Shown here: piece by piece, positions 34,928-44,871 of the stretch
Position numbering within the stretch: position 1 is the first letter of the stretch
How the letters are laid out: the number at the start of each line of letters is the position of its first letter
DNA from: DASUPK01 sp963833375
Lineage (GTDB): Bacteria; Actinomycetota; Thermoleophilia; Solirubrobacterales; 70-9
Length of the DNA: 64,000 nt
Direction: 5' to 3'
Assembly: GCA_963833375.1 (NCBI GenBank)
Contig: CAWHXR010000001.1
Span: 806,001-870,000 of the forward strand
Notes under the pieces: model-generated
Told to the model about the DNA's origin: nothing
The model's database searches: none
The model's input: only the letters and a program-made list of their open reading frames with translations
Position numbers and translations under genes: made by a program

Positions 34928-36109
34928 TCAGACCGTGGGCGTGGTGGGGTCCTGCGGCCGCAGGGCGCGGCCGATCGCGTCGATCGTCAGGACGCCGCGG
35001 ATGCGGCCGTCGGCATCGGTGGCGATCAGGGCGCCGAGGCGGCGCAGGGACTCATTGCCGAGGACCGACTCGAGCGGCTGGTCCTCGCGCACGGTGAGCG
35101 AGCCGCTGTCGCGCGCCAGCACGTCGCTGACCAGGGCCGATGTCCGCTCCACGGGTGGCACGTTGTCGGCGGCGCCGCGGTCAACCAGGCCGATGAAGCG
35201 CTGAGCGGCGTCCACGACCGGGAACCAGGGGGAGCGGTAGCGCAGGAAGTACTCCTCGAGCGCCTGCTCGATCGAGGCCCCGTCGGGGATCGCCACCGGG
35301 TCGCGCTCCATCACGTCCGCGACCGAGATCCCCTCGATCCGGCTGGTCACGTCGGTCTGCGCGATCGCCGCCTTGGCTGCGCCCCGGAGGATGAAGCCGA
35401 CGAAGGCGAGCCAGATGCCGCCGATCAGGTCGCCCCGGTAGGCCATGAAGTAGCCGAGCCCCACGAGGATCAGGAAGAGCCCGAACCACTCGCCGAGGGT
35501 GGCGGCGAACCGGGTGCCGGTGTTGCGGCTTCCTGACCGCCACCAGGCGATCGCCCGGGCGATGCGTCCCCCGTCCAGCGGGAAGGCGGGAACCAGGTTG
35601 AAGATCAGGACGAGGAGGTTGATGCTGCCGAGCCAGCTCACCAGGGCGGCGATCCCGGAGGTCCGCGTGTCGCCCTGGGCGAGTACGGCGTGACGGAACT
35701 CGTGGCCGCCCGCGAGCGCCAGCCCTGCGACCGCGCAGACGACGACGATCGCGGCGGTGACCAGCGGGCCCGCGATCGCGATCTTGAACTCGGTCCCGGG
35801 CGTGTCCGAGTCCTTCTCGAGCCGCGCGAAGCCGCCGAACATCCAGAGCGTGATCCCGGAGACCCCGATGCCGTGGCGCTTGGCGACGAAGGCGTGGCCG
35901 AGCTCGTGCAGCAGGATCGAGGCGAAGAAGAGCGTGGCGCTGGCCACCGCGAGCACGTAGGGCGCGGAGTCGCCCGAGGGGGTGTCGAGCACGTCGCGGT
36001 AGAAGCCCGTCAGCCAGAAGATGATCAGGAAGAGGACGACGAACCACGAGTAGTCCACCGCGACCCTGATGCCTCGGATGCGAAACAGCGTGACGCCGCC
36101 GCCGGTCAT
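34928..36109 (-). CDS. Site-2 protease-type M50 metallopeptidase with CBS pair
   Basis: A 393-residue membrane protease. The zinc motif HELGH lies in the segment ASILLHELGHAFVAKRHGIG (about residues 63-82). The third ligand Asp is in NLVPAFPLDGGRIARAI. Six or so hydrophobic segments surround these. From about residue 255 two CBS domains follow (VADVMERDPVAIPDGASIEQ and LTVREDQPLESVLG), which may bind adenine nucleotides and tune activity. Related enzymes cleave membrane-bound anti-sigma factors or other single-pass proteins inside the membrane. The substrate here is unknown. Confidence 0.92.
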   Translation of the reverse strand: MTGGGVTLFRIRGIRVAVDYSWFVVLFLIIFWLTGFYRDVLDTPSGDSAPYVLAVASATLFFASILLHELGHAFVAKRHGIGVSGITLWMFGGFARLEKDSDTPGTEFKIAIAGPLVTAAIVVVCAVAGLALAGGHEFRHAVLAQGDTRTSGIAALVSWLGSINLLVLIFNLVPAFPLDGGRIARAIAWWRSGSRNTGTRFAATLGEWFGLFLILVGLGYFMAYRGDLIGGIWLAFVGFILRGAAKAAIAQTDVTSRIEGISVADVMERDPVAIPDGASIEQALEEYFLRYRSPWFPVVDAAQRFIGLVDRGAADNVPPVERTSALVSDVLARDSGSLTVREDQPLESVLGNESLRRLGALIATDADGRIRGVLTIDAIGRALRPQDPTTPTV

Positions 36110-36139
36110 GCATTGATCTTAGGGAGCTAGGTTTCCCGG

Positions 36140-37363
36140 ATGGCCACGGGGGCAACAGCGGGGGTCACGAGCCCGCCCGACGCGACCTGGATGCGCGAGC
36201 GGCTCGACGAGCTCTGTGCGATCGAGCGGCCCTCCGCCTCCCCGGGCGAGCGCCGGGCGGCGGAGTGGCTCGCGGCCGAGCTGCGCGAGGCCGGCGCCCG
36301 CGACGTGCGGATCGAGGAGGAGCCCGAGGCCAACGGCACCTTCTGGTGGCCGCTCGGGCTGCTCGCCGGGGCCGGCGCCGTGGCCGGCCTTGCCGCCCGC
36401 CGCGGCGGGCTGCTCCCACGCGCTCTCGCCGCGATCACCGGCGCCGGCGCCGCGGCGCTCGCCGCGGACGAGCTGCCTCCAGGTCAGCGTCGGTTCCGCC
36501 GGCTGCTCCCCACGCGCACGGCCCATCACGTCCTCGCGGAGATCGGTCCCGAGGACGCCGAGCGGACGATCGTGCTGATGGGTCATCACGACGCGCCTCA
36601 CACAGCGTTCTTCTTCAACCCGTCGATCACGGAAACGGTCGGGGAGTACGCCCCCTGGGTGTTCGAGAACACGGACACGAGCCCGCCCCTGATGTGGCCT
36701 GTGGTGGGCGGCCCGGCCCTGGTGGCGGCCGGCGCCGTGCTGGGCAGTCGCAGGGTGACCGGGCTCGGCACCCTGCTGTCGGCCGGGAGCGCCGCCTTCA
36801 TGGCCCACATCGGAGCCGGCGACGTGGTCCCGGCGGCCAATGACAACGGCACCTCGAACATCGCCCAGCTCGCCCTCGCCCGGATGCTCGCCGAGCGGCC
36901 CCTCGAGAACACCCGTGTGCTCTTCCTCTCCACCTCCGAGGAGGCTCTCTGCGAGGGGATGGGCCTCTTCATGGAGAGGCACGCGCACGAGTTGCCGCGC
37001 GAGAGCACCTTCTTCCTCTGCCACGAGATCCTCGGATCCCCCAACCTGCTCGTGCTCAGGGGGGAGGGGATGCTGAAGATGCGCGAGTACCCGCCCGAGG
37101 CACTCGAGCTCTTCGACTCGACGGCGGCGGAGCTCGGGATCGAGCTGTGGCCCAATCTGCGGACGATGAACGCGACCGACGCCGTCTTTCCTCTCGTCGC
37201 CGGGTATCAGTGCGCGGCGCTCTGCACCTGCAACCAGTGGAAGAACCCCTCCAACTACCACTGGAAGACGGACACGCCCGAGAACGTCGATTACGGCTCG
37301 CTCAGCGACGCGATCCGGCTCTCTGAGGCCGTGATCCGCAAGCTCGACGAACGCTGGCTCTAG
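36140..37363 (+). CDS. M28-family peptidase with membrane segments
   Basis: A 407-residue protein. After an N-terminal DELCAIERPSASPGERRAAE segment, there are two hydrophobic stretches (WPLGLLAGAGAVAGLAA and RALAAITGAGAAALAA) within the first 110 residues, and another around TGLGTLLSAGSAAF. The M28 zinc-site motifs are present in order: VLMGHHDAPHTAFF, then PAANDNGTSNIAQLAL, then LSTSEEALCEGM, with late H in NPSNYHWKTDTPENVDY. This suggests an aminopeptidase-like enzyme whose active site may be at the membrane. The stop overlaps that of the convergent DUF2277 gene. Confidence 0.83.
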   Translation: MATGATAGVTSPPDATWMRERLDELCAIERPSASPGERRAAEWLAAELREAGARDVRIEEEPEANGTFWWPLGLLAGAGAVAGLAARRGGLLPRALAAITGAGAAALAADELPPGQRRFRRLLPTRTAHHVLAEIGPEDAERTIVLMGHHDAPHTAFFFNPSITETVGEYAPWVFENTDTSPPLMWPVVGGPALVAAGAVLGSRRVTGLGTLLSAGSAAFMAHIGAGDVVPAANDNGTSNIAQLALARMLAERPLENTRVLFLSTSEEALCEGMGLFMERHAHELPRESTFFLCHEILGSPNLLVLRGEGMLKMREYPPEALELFDSTAAELGIELWPNLRTMNATDAVFPLVAGYQCAALCTCNQWKNPSNYHWKTDTPENVDYGSLSDAIRLSEAVIRKLDERWL

Positions 37364-37629
37364 GCGGCGAAGCGCGCTTCGTACTTCGCCCGCCGCTTGG
37401 CCGCCTCTTCCTCCCGGTCCTTGGGGGGAGCGCTGGTGACCAGCGAGTCGAGCAGCTTCCGCGTCGAGGCGGCGACCTCGGCGACGGCGCGGTCGAACGC
37501 CTCGGCGTTCGCCTTCGACGGCTTGTTCGACCCGCTGACCTTGCGGACGAACTGAAGCGCCGCGTCGTGGATCTCCTCCTCGCTCGCGGGGGGCTCGAAG
37601 TTATGGAGCTGTCTGATGTTTCTGCACAT
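37360..37629 (-). CDS. DUF2277 family protein
   Basis: An 89-residue protein opening MCRNIRQLHNFEPPASEEEI, a near-exact match to the start of DUF2277 proteins. The rest (AALQFVRKVSGSNKPSKAN and TRKLLDSLVTSAPPKDREEE) also follows the family pattern, with a helical core and a basic end. No function is established for this widespread small family. The Cys at position 2 and the conserved C-R-N-I start are typical. It overlaps the convergent M28 gene at the stop and is divergent from the MMPL gene. Confidence 0.88.
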   Translation of the reverse strand: MCRNIRQLHNFEPPASEEEIHDAALQFVRKVSGSNKPSKANAEAFDRAVAEVAASTRKLLDSLVTSAPPKDREEEAAKRRAKYEARFAA

Positions 37630-37792
37630 GGCTGCAGCCTAGCCAGCCGCGCATCGACCGACCAGTTTCCGGGCGCCCCCCGGATCCCGCTGGTCAGGCG
37701 GCAAAGTTCTGCAAAATTCAGTAATAGGTACGGATAGAAGGCTCGAATCCACACCGTTAGGCTCGGAAGACCGTCTACGACATGGAGGTCGG

Positions 37793-40068
37793 ATGCCGGC
37801 GTCTCGTCCCGCACGCGAAAACCTGAACGCTGGCATGACCCCCCGGGGGCTGGCCTCCCATGCCGGCGTCTGGAGCGCCCAGCACCGCAAGACCGCCATC
37901 TGGGGATGGCTTGCCTTCGTTGTCGTTGCCTTCATGATCGGCAGCGCGGCCGGGACCAAGACCCTGGAGCACACCCAGATCGGCGTTGGGGAGTCCGGGC
38001 GAGCGGATCAAGCGATCGCGGACGCCGCTCCCGAGCACGCCCAGGAGATGGTGCTGATCCAGAGCACCACGGCCACCGCCGGCGACCCCGCGTTCCGCGC
38101 GGTCGTGGTCGACGTGCAGCGGAGGCTCGCGGCGCTGCCCGACACCCAGAACTTCGAGAGCCCGCTGGCCCCGGCGAACGCGAACCAGATCTCGAGCGAC
38201 GGACGCTCGGCGCTGCTCCGCTATCAGATCGCGGGCAACGACTCGGAGGTCATGGACCGGGTCAAGCCGGCCGTTCAGGCGGTCGCCGCCGCGCAGCAGG
38301 CGCATCCGGGCTTCACCCTCGGCGAGTTCGGCGACGCCAGCACCCAGCAGCAGATCAACAAGGTCGTCCAGGACGACTTCGGCAAGGCCCTGATCACATC
38401 GCTCCCGGTCACCCTGATCATCCTGCTGATCGCCTTCGGCGCGCTCGTCGCCGCCGGAGTGCCGCTGCTGCTGGCGCTCACCGCTGTGATCGCCACGATC
38501 GGCATCATGGGGCCGCTCAGCCACGTAATCGGCGGGGTCGACAACTCGATCAACGAGGTGATCCTGCTGATCGGCCTCGCCGTCGGCGTGGACTACTCGA
38601 TGTTCTACCTGCGCCGCGAGCGCGAGGAGCGCGAGGCCGGCCGCAGCCAGGAGGCGGCGCTCGCCGCCGCGGCGGCCACCTCGGGCCGCGCGGTGATGGT
38701 CTCCGGGTTCACGGTGATGATCGCCATGGCCGGGATGTACCTGGCGGGGACGCCCACCTTCCAATCGTTTGCCACGGGCACCATCCTCGTCGTCGCGGTG
38801 GCACTGGTCGGCTCGCTGACCGTGCTGCCGGCGATCCTGTCGTGGCTCGGGGACCGGGTGGAGAAGGGGGGCGTTCCGATCATCAAGGACCAGTCATGGA
38901 ACGCCGGTGAGAGCAGGGCTTGGGCAAAGGTCCTCGATCCCGTGCTCCGCCATCCGGTGATTTCACTTGTCCTTTCCGCGGGCCTGCTCGTCTTCCTTGC
39001 GCTGCCGGCGTTCCGGCTGCACACGGCGAACGAGAGCGTCGAATCACTGCCTCAGGACGTCGCCTCGATCCAGACCTACAACCGGATTCAGGAGGTCTTC
39101 CCGGGAGGGGGGATCCCGGCCGTGGTCGTGGTCAGCTCTGAGAATGGCCCCACTCCACAGGTCCGGCAGGGCATTGCGCGCCTGGTGGCGAGGCGAAGGC
39201 CAGCCCGTTGTTCAAGTCACCGATCACCCTCGACACCTTCCCCGACCCCAACGTGACCCAGGTGAACATCCCGATCGTGGGCGATGGCACCGACTCGAAG
39301 TCCAACGCCGCGCTGGCCGAGCTGCGCGACACCATCGTCCCGGGGACGATCGGGGCGGTGCCGGGGGTCACCGCCGACGTGACCGGCTTCACGGCCGAAT
39401 CGAAGGACTTCAGAGACGCCACCAAGTCACACGTCCCCCTTGTCTTCGCCTTCGTCCTCACAGCGGCGTTCCTGCTACTGCTCTTCACCTTCCGCTCGAT
39501 CGTCATTCCGATCAAGGCGATCGTCCTCAACCTGCTGTCGGTGGGAGCCGCCTACGGGGTGATCGTCTGGATCTTCCAGGACGGCCACCTCCAGTCGTTC
39601 CTGGGCTTCCACTCGACCGGCGCGATCATCTCCTGGATGCCGCTGTTCCTCTTTGTCGTCCTCTTCGGGCTGTCGATGGACTACCACGTCTTCATCCTCA
39701 CCCGAATCCGCGAGGCCTATGACCGCGGGGCGCCGACCGATGAGGCCGTCTCGCACGGGATCAGGACCACGGCCGGTGTGGTGACCAGCGCCGCCGTCGT
39801 CATGATCGCGGTCTTCGCCGTATTCGCGACGCTGTCGCTGGTCTTCTTCAAGGAGCTCGGCGTGGGGCTTGGCGTCGCGGTGCTGATCGACGCCACCCTG
39901 GTGCGCGCCGTGCTGCTGCCCGCGTCGATGACGCTGCTCGGGGACTGGAACTGGTACCTGCCGCGCTGGCTCGAGTGGCTGCCGCGCGTCGGCCCGGTGG
40001 CCGCGCCGGCGCTTCCGCCGGCGCCCGGAAGCGCCGACGAGCGGACTCCCGCGGTGCCCCAGCACTGA
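37793..40068 (+). CDS. MMPL/RND-family transporter, one frameshift
   Basis: About 758 residues with the duplicated MMPL organisation. First half: helix KTAIWGWLAFVVVAFMIGSA, an external domain, then INEVILLIGLAVGVDYSMFY. Second half: FLFVVLFGLSMDYHVFILTR and a Pro/Ala-rich end. The frame breaks at about 39193 (after ARLVA) and the protein continues with SPLFKSPITLDTFPDPNV in another frame. Restoring one missing G gives a continuous protein. The ATG has GGAGGTC just upstream. It is not next to a regulator gene. A role in lipid or hydrophobic compound export is inferred from the family. Confidence 0.85.
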
Positions 40069-40139
40069 GATTCCCGCGATCGCGACTCCGCCCAGTCGCC
40101 CTCTTCACCCCAACGAGATGCGTCGGGGCCGCCGCCGCC

Positions 40140-40952
40140 CTAGAGCCCGTGGTGGGGCCACTCCGGCGCCCGCTTCTCCTTGAAGGCGCGGGCGCCGATC
40201 GCGTGGGAGTCGCGGCGGGCGAACATCGAGATCGTGTTCTCGGCCTCCTGGCGAAGCTGCTCCTCGTAGGTGCGGCCGACGTTGCGGACCATCGTCTCCT
40301 TGTCCGAGCGGATCGCGCCCTGTGGCAGCTCGGCGATCTGGTGCGCCAGCTCGAGGGCCCGCTCCAGCGCCTTGCCCTCCGGCACGACCTCGTTCGCGAG
40401 CCCGATCCGCAGCGCCTCCTCGGCGTCCACCGGCCGGCCCGTGATGATCAGCTCCATCGCCCGGCCGTAACCGACGGCGAGCGTCAGCCGGACGTTCATG
40501 CCGTCGCCGCCGACGATGTTCCAGCGCCGCTCCAGCGCGCCGAAGACGGCGTTCTCGGCGGCGATCCTGATGTCGGCGAGCAGGGCGTTCTCCAGCCCGG
40601 CGGCGACGGCCCAACCGTTCACCGCCGCGATCACGGGCTTGAAGACGTCGACGCGCCGGGTGTAGCCGCACTCGCCGGGCGAGTTGTAGATGCTCGTCTT
40701 GAACCGATCCCAGTCGGGCCGGCCGCCCTCGCCAAGCTCGGCGGCGTCCTCGAGGTCCCAGCCGGCGCAGAAGGCGTCGCCCTCGCCGGTGATCACGAGG
40801 ACGAACTCGTCCTCCGCGTCGCGGAAGCGCTGCCAGGCGTCGTGCAGCTCCCGGTTCATCTGCCGGCTGACGGCGTTGCGCTGCTCCGGCCGGTCGTAGG
40901 TGAGCACGGTGACGTGCCCGTCGCGCTCGTAGCGCAACGTCTCGTAATCCAT
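40140..40952 (-). CDS. Enoyl-CoA hydratase/isomerase family protein
   Basis: A 270-residue crotonase-fold protein. VTVLTYDRPEQRNAVSRQMN marks the N-terminal strand-turn. The oxyanion-hole segments are GEGDAFCAGWDLEDAAEL and KPVIAAVNGWAVAAGLENAL. In the active-site region the expected Glu of hydratases is within RRWNIVGGDGMNVRLTLAVG, where D-G replaces the usual pattern, so the exact reaction is uncertain. The start at 40952 has a GAAGGAGAGGG ribosome-binding site. The larger open frame upstream is antisense to the next gene and was excluded. It follows the AidB-like acyl-CoA dehydrogenase in the same direction, so fatty-acid or amino-acid catabolism is plausible. Confidence 0.88.
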   Translation of the reverse strand: MDYETLRYERDGHVTVLTYDRPEQRNAVSRQMNRELHDAWQRFRDAEDEFVLVITGEGDAFCAGWDLEDAAELGEGGRPDWDRFKTSIYNSPGECGYTRRVDVFKPVIAAVNGWAVAAGLENALLADIRIAAENAVFGALERRWNIVGGDGMNVRLTLAVGYGRAMELIITGRPVDAEEALRIGLANEVVPEGKALERALELAHQIAELPQGAIRSDKETMVRNVGRTYEEQLRQEAENTISMFARRDSHAIGARAFKEKRAPEWPHHGL

Positions 40953-40993
40953 TCCCTCTCCTTCCGAGAGACTGACTGGCTGTTGGGTGGTCT

Positions 40994-42660
40994 CTAGACC
41001 GCGGCCCGGTGGCGGTCGATGATCCGCGCGAAGTCGGTCCCGGCGGGCAGGGTGCCGAAGGCGTGCCCCCAGTCGCCGCCGAGCCGCGATGCGCAGAAGG
41101 CGTCGGCCACCGCCTCGTCGCCGAAGCGCAGCAGCAGCGAGCCCTGGAGGGCCAGCGCCATCCGCTCGACCAGCTGGCGGGCACGGGCCTCGATCCCGCT
41201 CACGTCCCCGAGGTCCTTGCGCAGCTCGGCGACGTAGGCGTCGAGCCTCGACTCGCCGGAGCCCTCCGCGACCTCGGCGAAGAAGGCGTCCACCGAGTCG
41301 GGGTTCTTGACCATCGCCCGCAGCACGTCGAGGCACTGGACGTTCCCCGAGCCCTCCCAGATCGAGGAGAGTGGGGCCTCGCGATAGAGCCGCGGCATCC
41401 CGGACTCCTCGACGTAGCCGTTGCCGCCGAGGCACTCGAGGCACTCGACCGCGTGGCTCGGAGCTCGCTTGCAGATCCAGTACTTGAGCACCGCGTTGGC
41501 GATCCGCTTGAAGGCCTGGGCCTCGTCGTCGCCGGCGATCGCCTCGTCATACGCCCGCGCGAGCCGCAGCGAGCCGATCGTCGCCGCCTCGGACTCGATC
41601 GCCAGGTCGGCGAGCACGTTCTGCATCAGCGGCTGCTCGACCAGGACGCGGCCGAACGTGGAGCGGTGCGAGGCGTGGTTGATCGCCTGGGCGACCCCGG
41701 CGCGCATCCCGGTGGCGCTCCCGGTCGCGCAGTCGAGCCGGGTGTGGTTGACCATCTCGATGATCGTCCGGACCCCGGCGCCCTCCTCGCCGACCAGACG
41801 GGTCCAGGCTCCGTCGAACTCGATCTCCGACGAGGCATTGGAGCGGTTGCCCAGCTTGTCCTTGAGGCGCTGCAGGCGGAAGCGGTTGAGCTCGCCATCC
41901 GGCAGCCGCCGCGGCATCAGGAAGCAGGAGACGCCGCCCTCTGTCTGGCCGAGGACGAGGAAGGCGTCGCACTGCGGCGCCGAGAGGAACCACTTGTGCC
42001 CGGTGATCTCGTACTCGGCGCCCGGCCCACCGCCGTTGGTCGGGTGGCCGACCGTCGTGTTCGCCCGGACGTCGGAGCCGCCCTGCTTCTCCGTCATCCC
42101 CATGCCGAAGATCGAGCCCTCCTTCTCGGCTGCGGGGATCTGCCGCGGGTCGTAGACGTTGGAGAGGATGCGCGGCTCCCACTCCTCGGCCAGCTCGGGC
42201 TGCTGCGAAGCGCCGGCACCACCGAGTAGGTCATCGAGATCGGGCAGCCGACCCCGGCCTCCGCCTGGGAGAAGCACATGAAGGCGGCCGCCCGGGCTAC
42301 GTGCGCGCCCGGCTGCGGCTCGCGCCAGGGGAGGGAGTGGAGCTCGTGGGTGATGCCGAGTCGCATCAGCTCGTGCCACGAGGGATGGAACTCGGGGATG
42401 TCGACCCGGTTGCCGAAGCGGTCGTGGGTGCGGAGCTTCGGCGGGTTCTCGTTCGCCAGCCGGCCCAGCTCGATCACGTCGCCGCGCCCGGCGATCTCGC
42501 CGACCGCGGAGATCCTGTCGATCGCCCAGTCCGCGCCCTCGCGGCGAACGGCCTCGCCCATCACGCGATCGGCCTCGAAGACGTTGTAGTCGACCAACGG
42601 CGGCGCCTGGTTGGTGACCTCGTGGGTGCGGACTCCGGGGGGCTGCTCAAGGGTTGACAT
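40994..42660 (-). CDS. AidB-like acyl-CoA dehydrogenase, one frameshift
   Basis: About 555 residues. The N-terminal frame reads PPLVDYNVFEADRVMGEAVR and DIPEFHPSWHELMRLGITHE, both typical of AidB, a flavoprotein of the acyl-CoA dehydrogenase superfamily induced in E. coli by alkylating agents. From about 42206 the protein continues in another frame with QQPELAEEWEPRILSNVYD, GMGMTEKQGGSDVRANTT (FAD contacts) and TGHKWFLSAPQCDAFLVLGQ. The later ECLGGNGYVEESGMPRLYRE ends the catalytic domain. One missing C restores continuity. The upstream TetR stop overlaps its start by 14 bases, so the pair is one operon, with the hydratase next. Confidence 0.87.
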
Positions 42661-43273
42661 GTGCGGGCTCCTCTCCGATTGCGCGAGTGCAGAAGTTGAT
42701 CAACGAGGCGATCAGCGCCTCGGGATCGCTGCCATTGGCGGTGGGGGACAGCGGGCCGAGCATCGTCTCGCCGATCGCCCCGATCAGGGCCGCGGCGGTG
42801 ACCTCCACGTCCTGGGGCGGGAGGTCGCCTGCCTCGATGCCCTCGGCGATCACCTCCGCCATCAGGTCGCTGTAGCTGTGGCGAAAGTGCAGGCGCTCGG
42901 CCTCCACGGCCGGGTCGACCGGCTCGGCGAGCAGAGCCCACGCAAGACGGCGCCCGCGGAGCGCGCGGCGCGCGAAGACCTCCACCCCGGCGGCGATCCG
43001 CTCGCGGGCGGGCCCGCCGGTCGCATGGACGGCCTCGCGCATGGCGTCGACCTCGTGCTGGGAGGCCTCTCGGAAGACCTCCGCGAACAGCTCCGACTTG
43101 GAGGGGAAGTGCCGGTAGACGGTTCCCACGGCGACACCGGCACGGTCGGCGACGGGCGCGACCTGCGCCGCCACGTAGCCGCCCTCGGCGATCAGCTGGC
43201 GCGCGGCCGTCGTCATTCGCTCGCGGGTCTCGGCCCGGCGCGCCTCGGTGCGCTCCGTCGTGCGATACGCCAT
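42647..43273 (-). CDS. TetR-family regulator of the AidB-like operon
   Basis: A 208-residue regulator. The helix-turn-helix is in VAPVADRAGVAVGTVYRHFP, followed by SKSELFAEVFREA, and the first helix is TAARQLIAEGGYVAAQV. The C-terminal domain is helical with no known ligand motif. I chose the ATG at 43273 (MAYRTTERTEARRAETRER). The frame runs further upstream through the neighbouring gene. It overlaps the start of the AidB-like gene by 14 bases. A clear palindrome lies just upstream of its start at 43281-43298. Autoregulation and control of the operon are likely. Confidence 0.88.
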   Translation of the reverse strand: MAYRTTERTEARRAETRERMTTAARQLIAEGGYVAAQVAPVADRAGVAVGTVYRHFPSKSELFAEVFREASQHEVDAMREAVHATGGPARERIAAGVEVFARRALRGRRLAWALLAEPVDPAVEAERLHFRHSYSDLMAEVIAEGIEAGDLPPQDVEVTAAALIGAIGETMLGPLSPTANGSDPEALIASLINFCTRAIGEEPAHVNP

Positions 43274-43280
43274 CGCAAGG

Positions 43281-43298
43281 AGTGAATCATCATTCACT
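43281..43298. promoter_or_regulatory. Palindromic operator between TetR and cNMP-binding genes
   Basis: AGTGAAT and ATTCACT form a perfect 7-base inverted repeat with a CATC spacer. It lies 8 bases upstream of the TetR start and 40 bases upstream of the divergent cNMP gene, so TetR binding there could control both directions. Confidence 0.65.
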
Positions 43299-43337
43299 TC
43301 TTTCGTCAAGGCGCGCCTCGCGGGTAAGATCGCGCCG

Positions 43338-43745
43338 ATGGCGGAGGTGGAGGAGACCCTGCGGCGGGTGCCGCTCTTTTCCGGGGTGAAGCCCAAGGAC
43401 CTGAAGAAGCTCGGCAGGCGAATGACCGAGCGGAGCTTCGGCGAGGGAGATGTGATCACCAGGGAGGGGGAGAGCGGGCTCGGATTCTTCGTGATCGAGG
43501 ATGGAAACGCGACGGTCAGCCTCAAGGGAGAGATCGTCCGAACCCTCGGTCCTGGCGATCACTTCGGCGAGATCGCGCTGATCGACAGCGGCGTGCGCTC
43601 CGCGACCATCGTCGCCGGGACCGATCTGCGCTGCCGTGGGATGTCGGCCTGGGAGTTCAAGCCCTTCGTCGAAGAGCACCCCGAGGTGGCCTGGGCGCTC
43701 CTGGAGTCGCTGGTAGGGCGCCTTCGCGAGAGCGAGAGCCGCTAG
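43338..43745 (+). CDS. Single-domain cyclic-nucleotide-binding protein
   Basis: A 135-residue protein made up of one CRP-like cNMP-binding domain. VPLFSGVKPKDLKKLGRRMT begins the fold. GEGDVITREGESGLGFFVIE and LGPGDHFGEIALIDSGVRSA contain the phosphate-binding cassette, where the usual R-x-A/S follows a G-E-I-A-L. The Arg of the ligand pocket (R in GVRSATI) is kept. No DNA-binding domain follows, since it ends after a helix (SLVGRLRESESR). It might relay a cAMP or other nucleotide signal to a partner protein. The start is ATG at 43338. Longer frames extend into the divergent TetR promoter. Confidence 0.85.
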   Translation: MAEVEETLRRVPLFSGVKPKDLKKLGRRMTERSFGEGDVITREGESGLGFFVIEDGNATVSLKGEIVRTLGPGDHFGEIALIDSGVRSATIVAGTDLRCRGMSAWEFKPFVEEHPEVAWALLESLVGRLRESESR

Positions 43746-43856
43746 GCCGCCCTCCGACCCACCGCTCAGGGGCGTGATTCCAAACCGTCGCTTTGCATGG
43801 AAAGGAGCGCTTTTTCGTGTGAATCGTCTCCCGGCGAAATGGACCTGGGCGCTCGC

Positions 43857-44735
43857 TTATGTGGCGGCGAGGACGGTCTCGAGATTCTCCCGATGGACCG
43901 CCTCATAGGGGGCGAAGTAGTGGATCGATCCGGCTTGGAGCGATGGAGCGATCAGCTCCCGCAAGCTCGCGTGTCGCAATCTCGGGTCGCTCCGGGAGCG
44001 CTCCAGCGCATGGATGTACTGCTCTGTGGCGCGGATCAGGTCTCTTGAGTACCCGCCTCGGGCGATGACGTCCGGATCACCGTGGTTGGGCAGGATGCGT
44101 TCCGGAGACAACCGCCAGAGCCTCGCGAGATTGGCGAGGTGGACATCGAAGCTCTTCGGTTCATCGACGTACGTGACCGTGTCCTCCATCGTGTCTCCAC
44201 AGAGGAGCAGCCTCTGCTCAGGCAGCCAGACGACAGTCGCGTCGTCGCTGTGGATGTTCGTGTGGATCAGGTCGAGTTGCACGCCGCCGGTCGCCAGACG
44301 CAGACGATCCTGGAACACCTGTGTGGGCAGTATCAGTGGATCGATCCCGGGCGGTCCCTCGTGCTCACCTCGTTCGATCGCGGACTTGAACCGCCTGAGT
44401 AGGTCGGCGGTGCGTTCGGATGCGATGACCTCGCAGTCCTCGAAGGCGGCGGTGCCGGCGACGTGATCGAGATGCCAGTGGCTGAGAACAACGGTGAACT
44501 TCCGCACGCCCTCGTCCTCGAGGGCCCGGCGGATGTAGCGTGCATGCTCGACCGAAACGTGCGTGTCGTAGATGACCGCCTCGGCATTGGCGACCACGGC
44601 GTAGCTCGCAATGCCGAGCGACAGTGCTCCGTCGTCCACCCAGTTCGGGCCCTCCGCAAAGCGATAGCCGTCAACGCGTCCGTCGTAGAAGGCGAAAATG
44701 CCGTCGGCGGGACGAAACACGCGCGTGTGGTGCAT
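43857..44735 (-). CDS. Metallo-beta-lactamase-fold hydrolase
   Basis: A 292-residue enzyme. The zinc motif is in VVLSHWHLDHVAGTAAF (H-x-H-x-D-H, about residues 81-90). The next ligands lie in DLIHTNIHSDDATVVW and LLLCGDTMEDTV (Asp bridging the metals), with a final His in ERILPNHGDPDV. The first strands (SLGIASYAVVANAEAVIYDT) fit the fold. The substrate could be a thioester, lactone or beta-lactam. The sequence alone does not decide. It is convergent with the cNMP-binding gene and lies in a stretch where hairpin-like repeats recur between genes. Confidence 0.85.
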   Translation of the reverse strand: MHHTRVFRPADGIFAFYDGRVDGYRFAEGPNWVDDGALSLGIASYAVVANAEAVIYDTHVSVEHARYIRRALEDEGVRKFTVVLSHWHLDHVAGTAAFEDCEVIASERTADLLRRFKSAIERGEHEGPPGIDPLILPTQVFQDRLRLATGGVQLDLIHTNIHSDDATVVWLPEQRLLLCGDTMEDTVTYVDEPKSFDVHLANLARLWRLSPERILPNHGDPDVIARGGYSRDLIRATEQYIHALERSRSDPRLRHASLRELIAPSLQAGSIHYFAPYEAVHRENLETVLAAT

Positions 44736-44817
44736 CGCCGCGATGCTAACGCGGCCATCGCGTCGCTAGCGCTTCGCGCGAAGTCGACGTGTGGGAACGC
44801 GCATATGGACGCTGCGA

Positions 44818-44850
44818 AACCGCCGCTCTGGACGAGAAGCAGCTATTCCG
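44818..44850. repeat. Recurrent intergenic hairpin-like element (copy A)
   Basis: CCGCTCTGGACGAGAAGC resembles sequences at 45402 (CCGCTTTTGACGAGAAGC) and 45903 (CCGCTTCGGACGAAAAGC). Each can fold around a GACG loop. The three copies lie between the hydrolase, cupin, SnoaL-like and cyclase-ATPase genes. Confidence 0.4.
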
Positions 44851-44871
44851 CCTGGTCCAAATCCAGTGGGG

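Noticed and set aside
37735..37760. GGCTCGAATCC resembling a tRNA T-loop
   Set aside because: No matching acceptor stem, D-arm or anticodon arm could be found around it.
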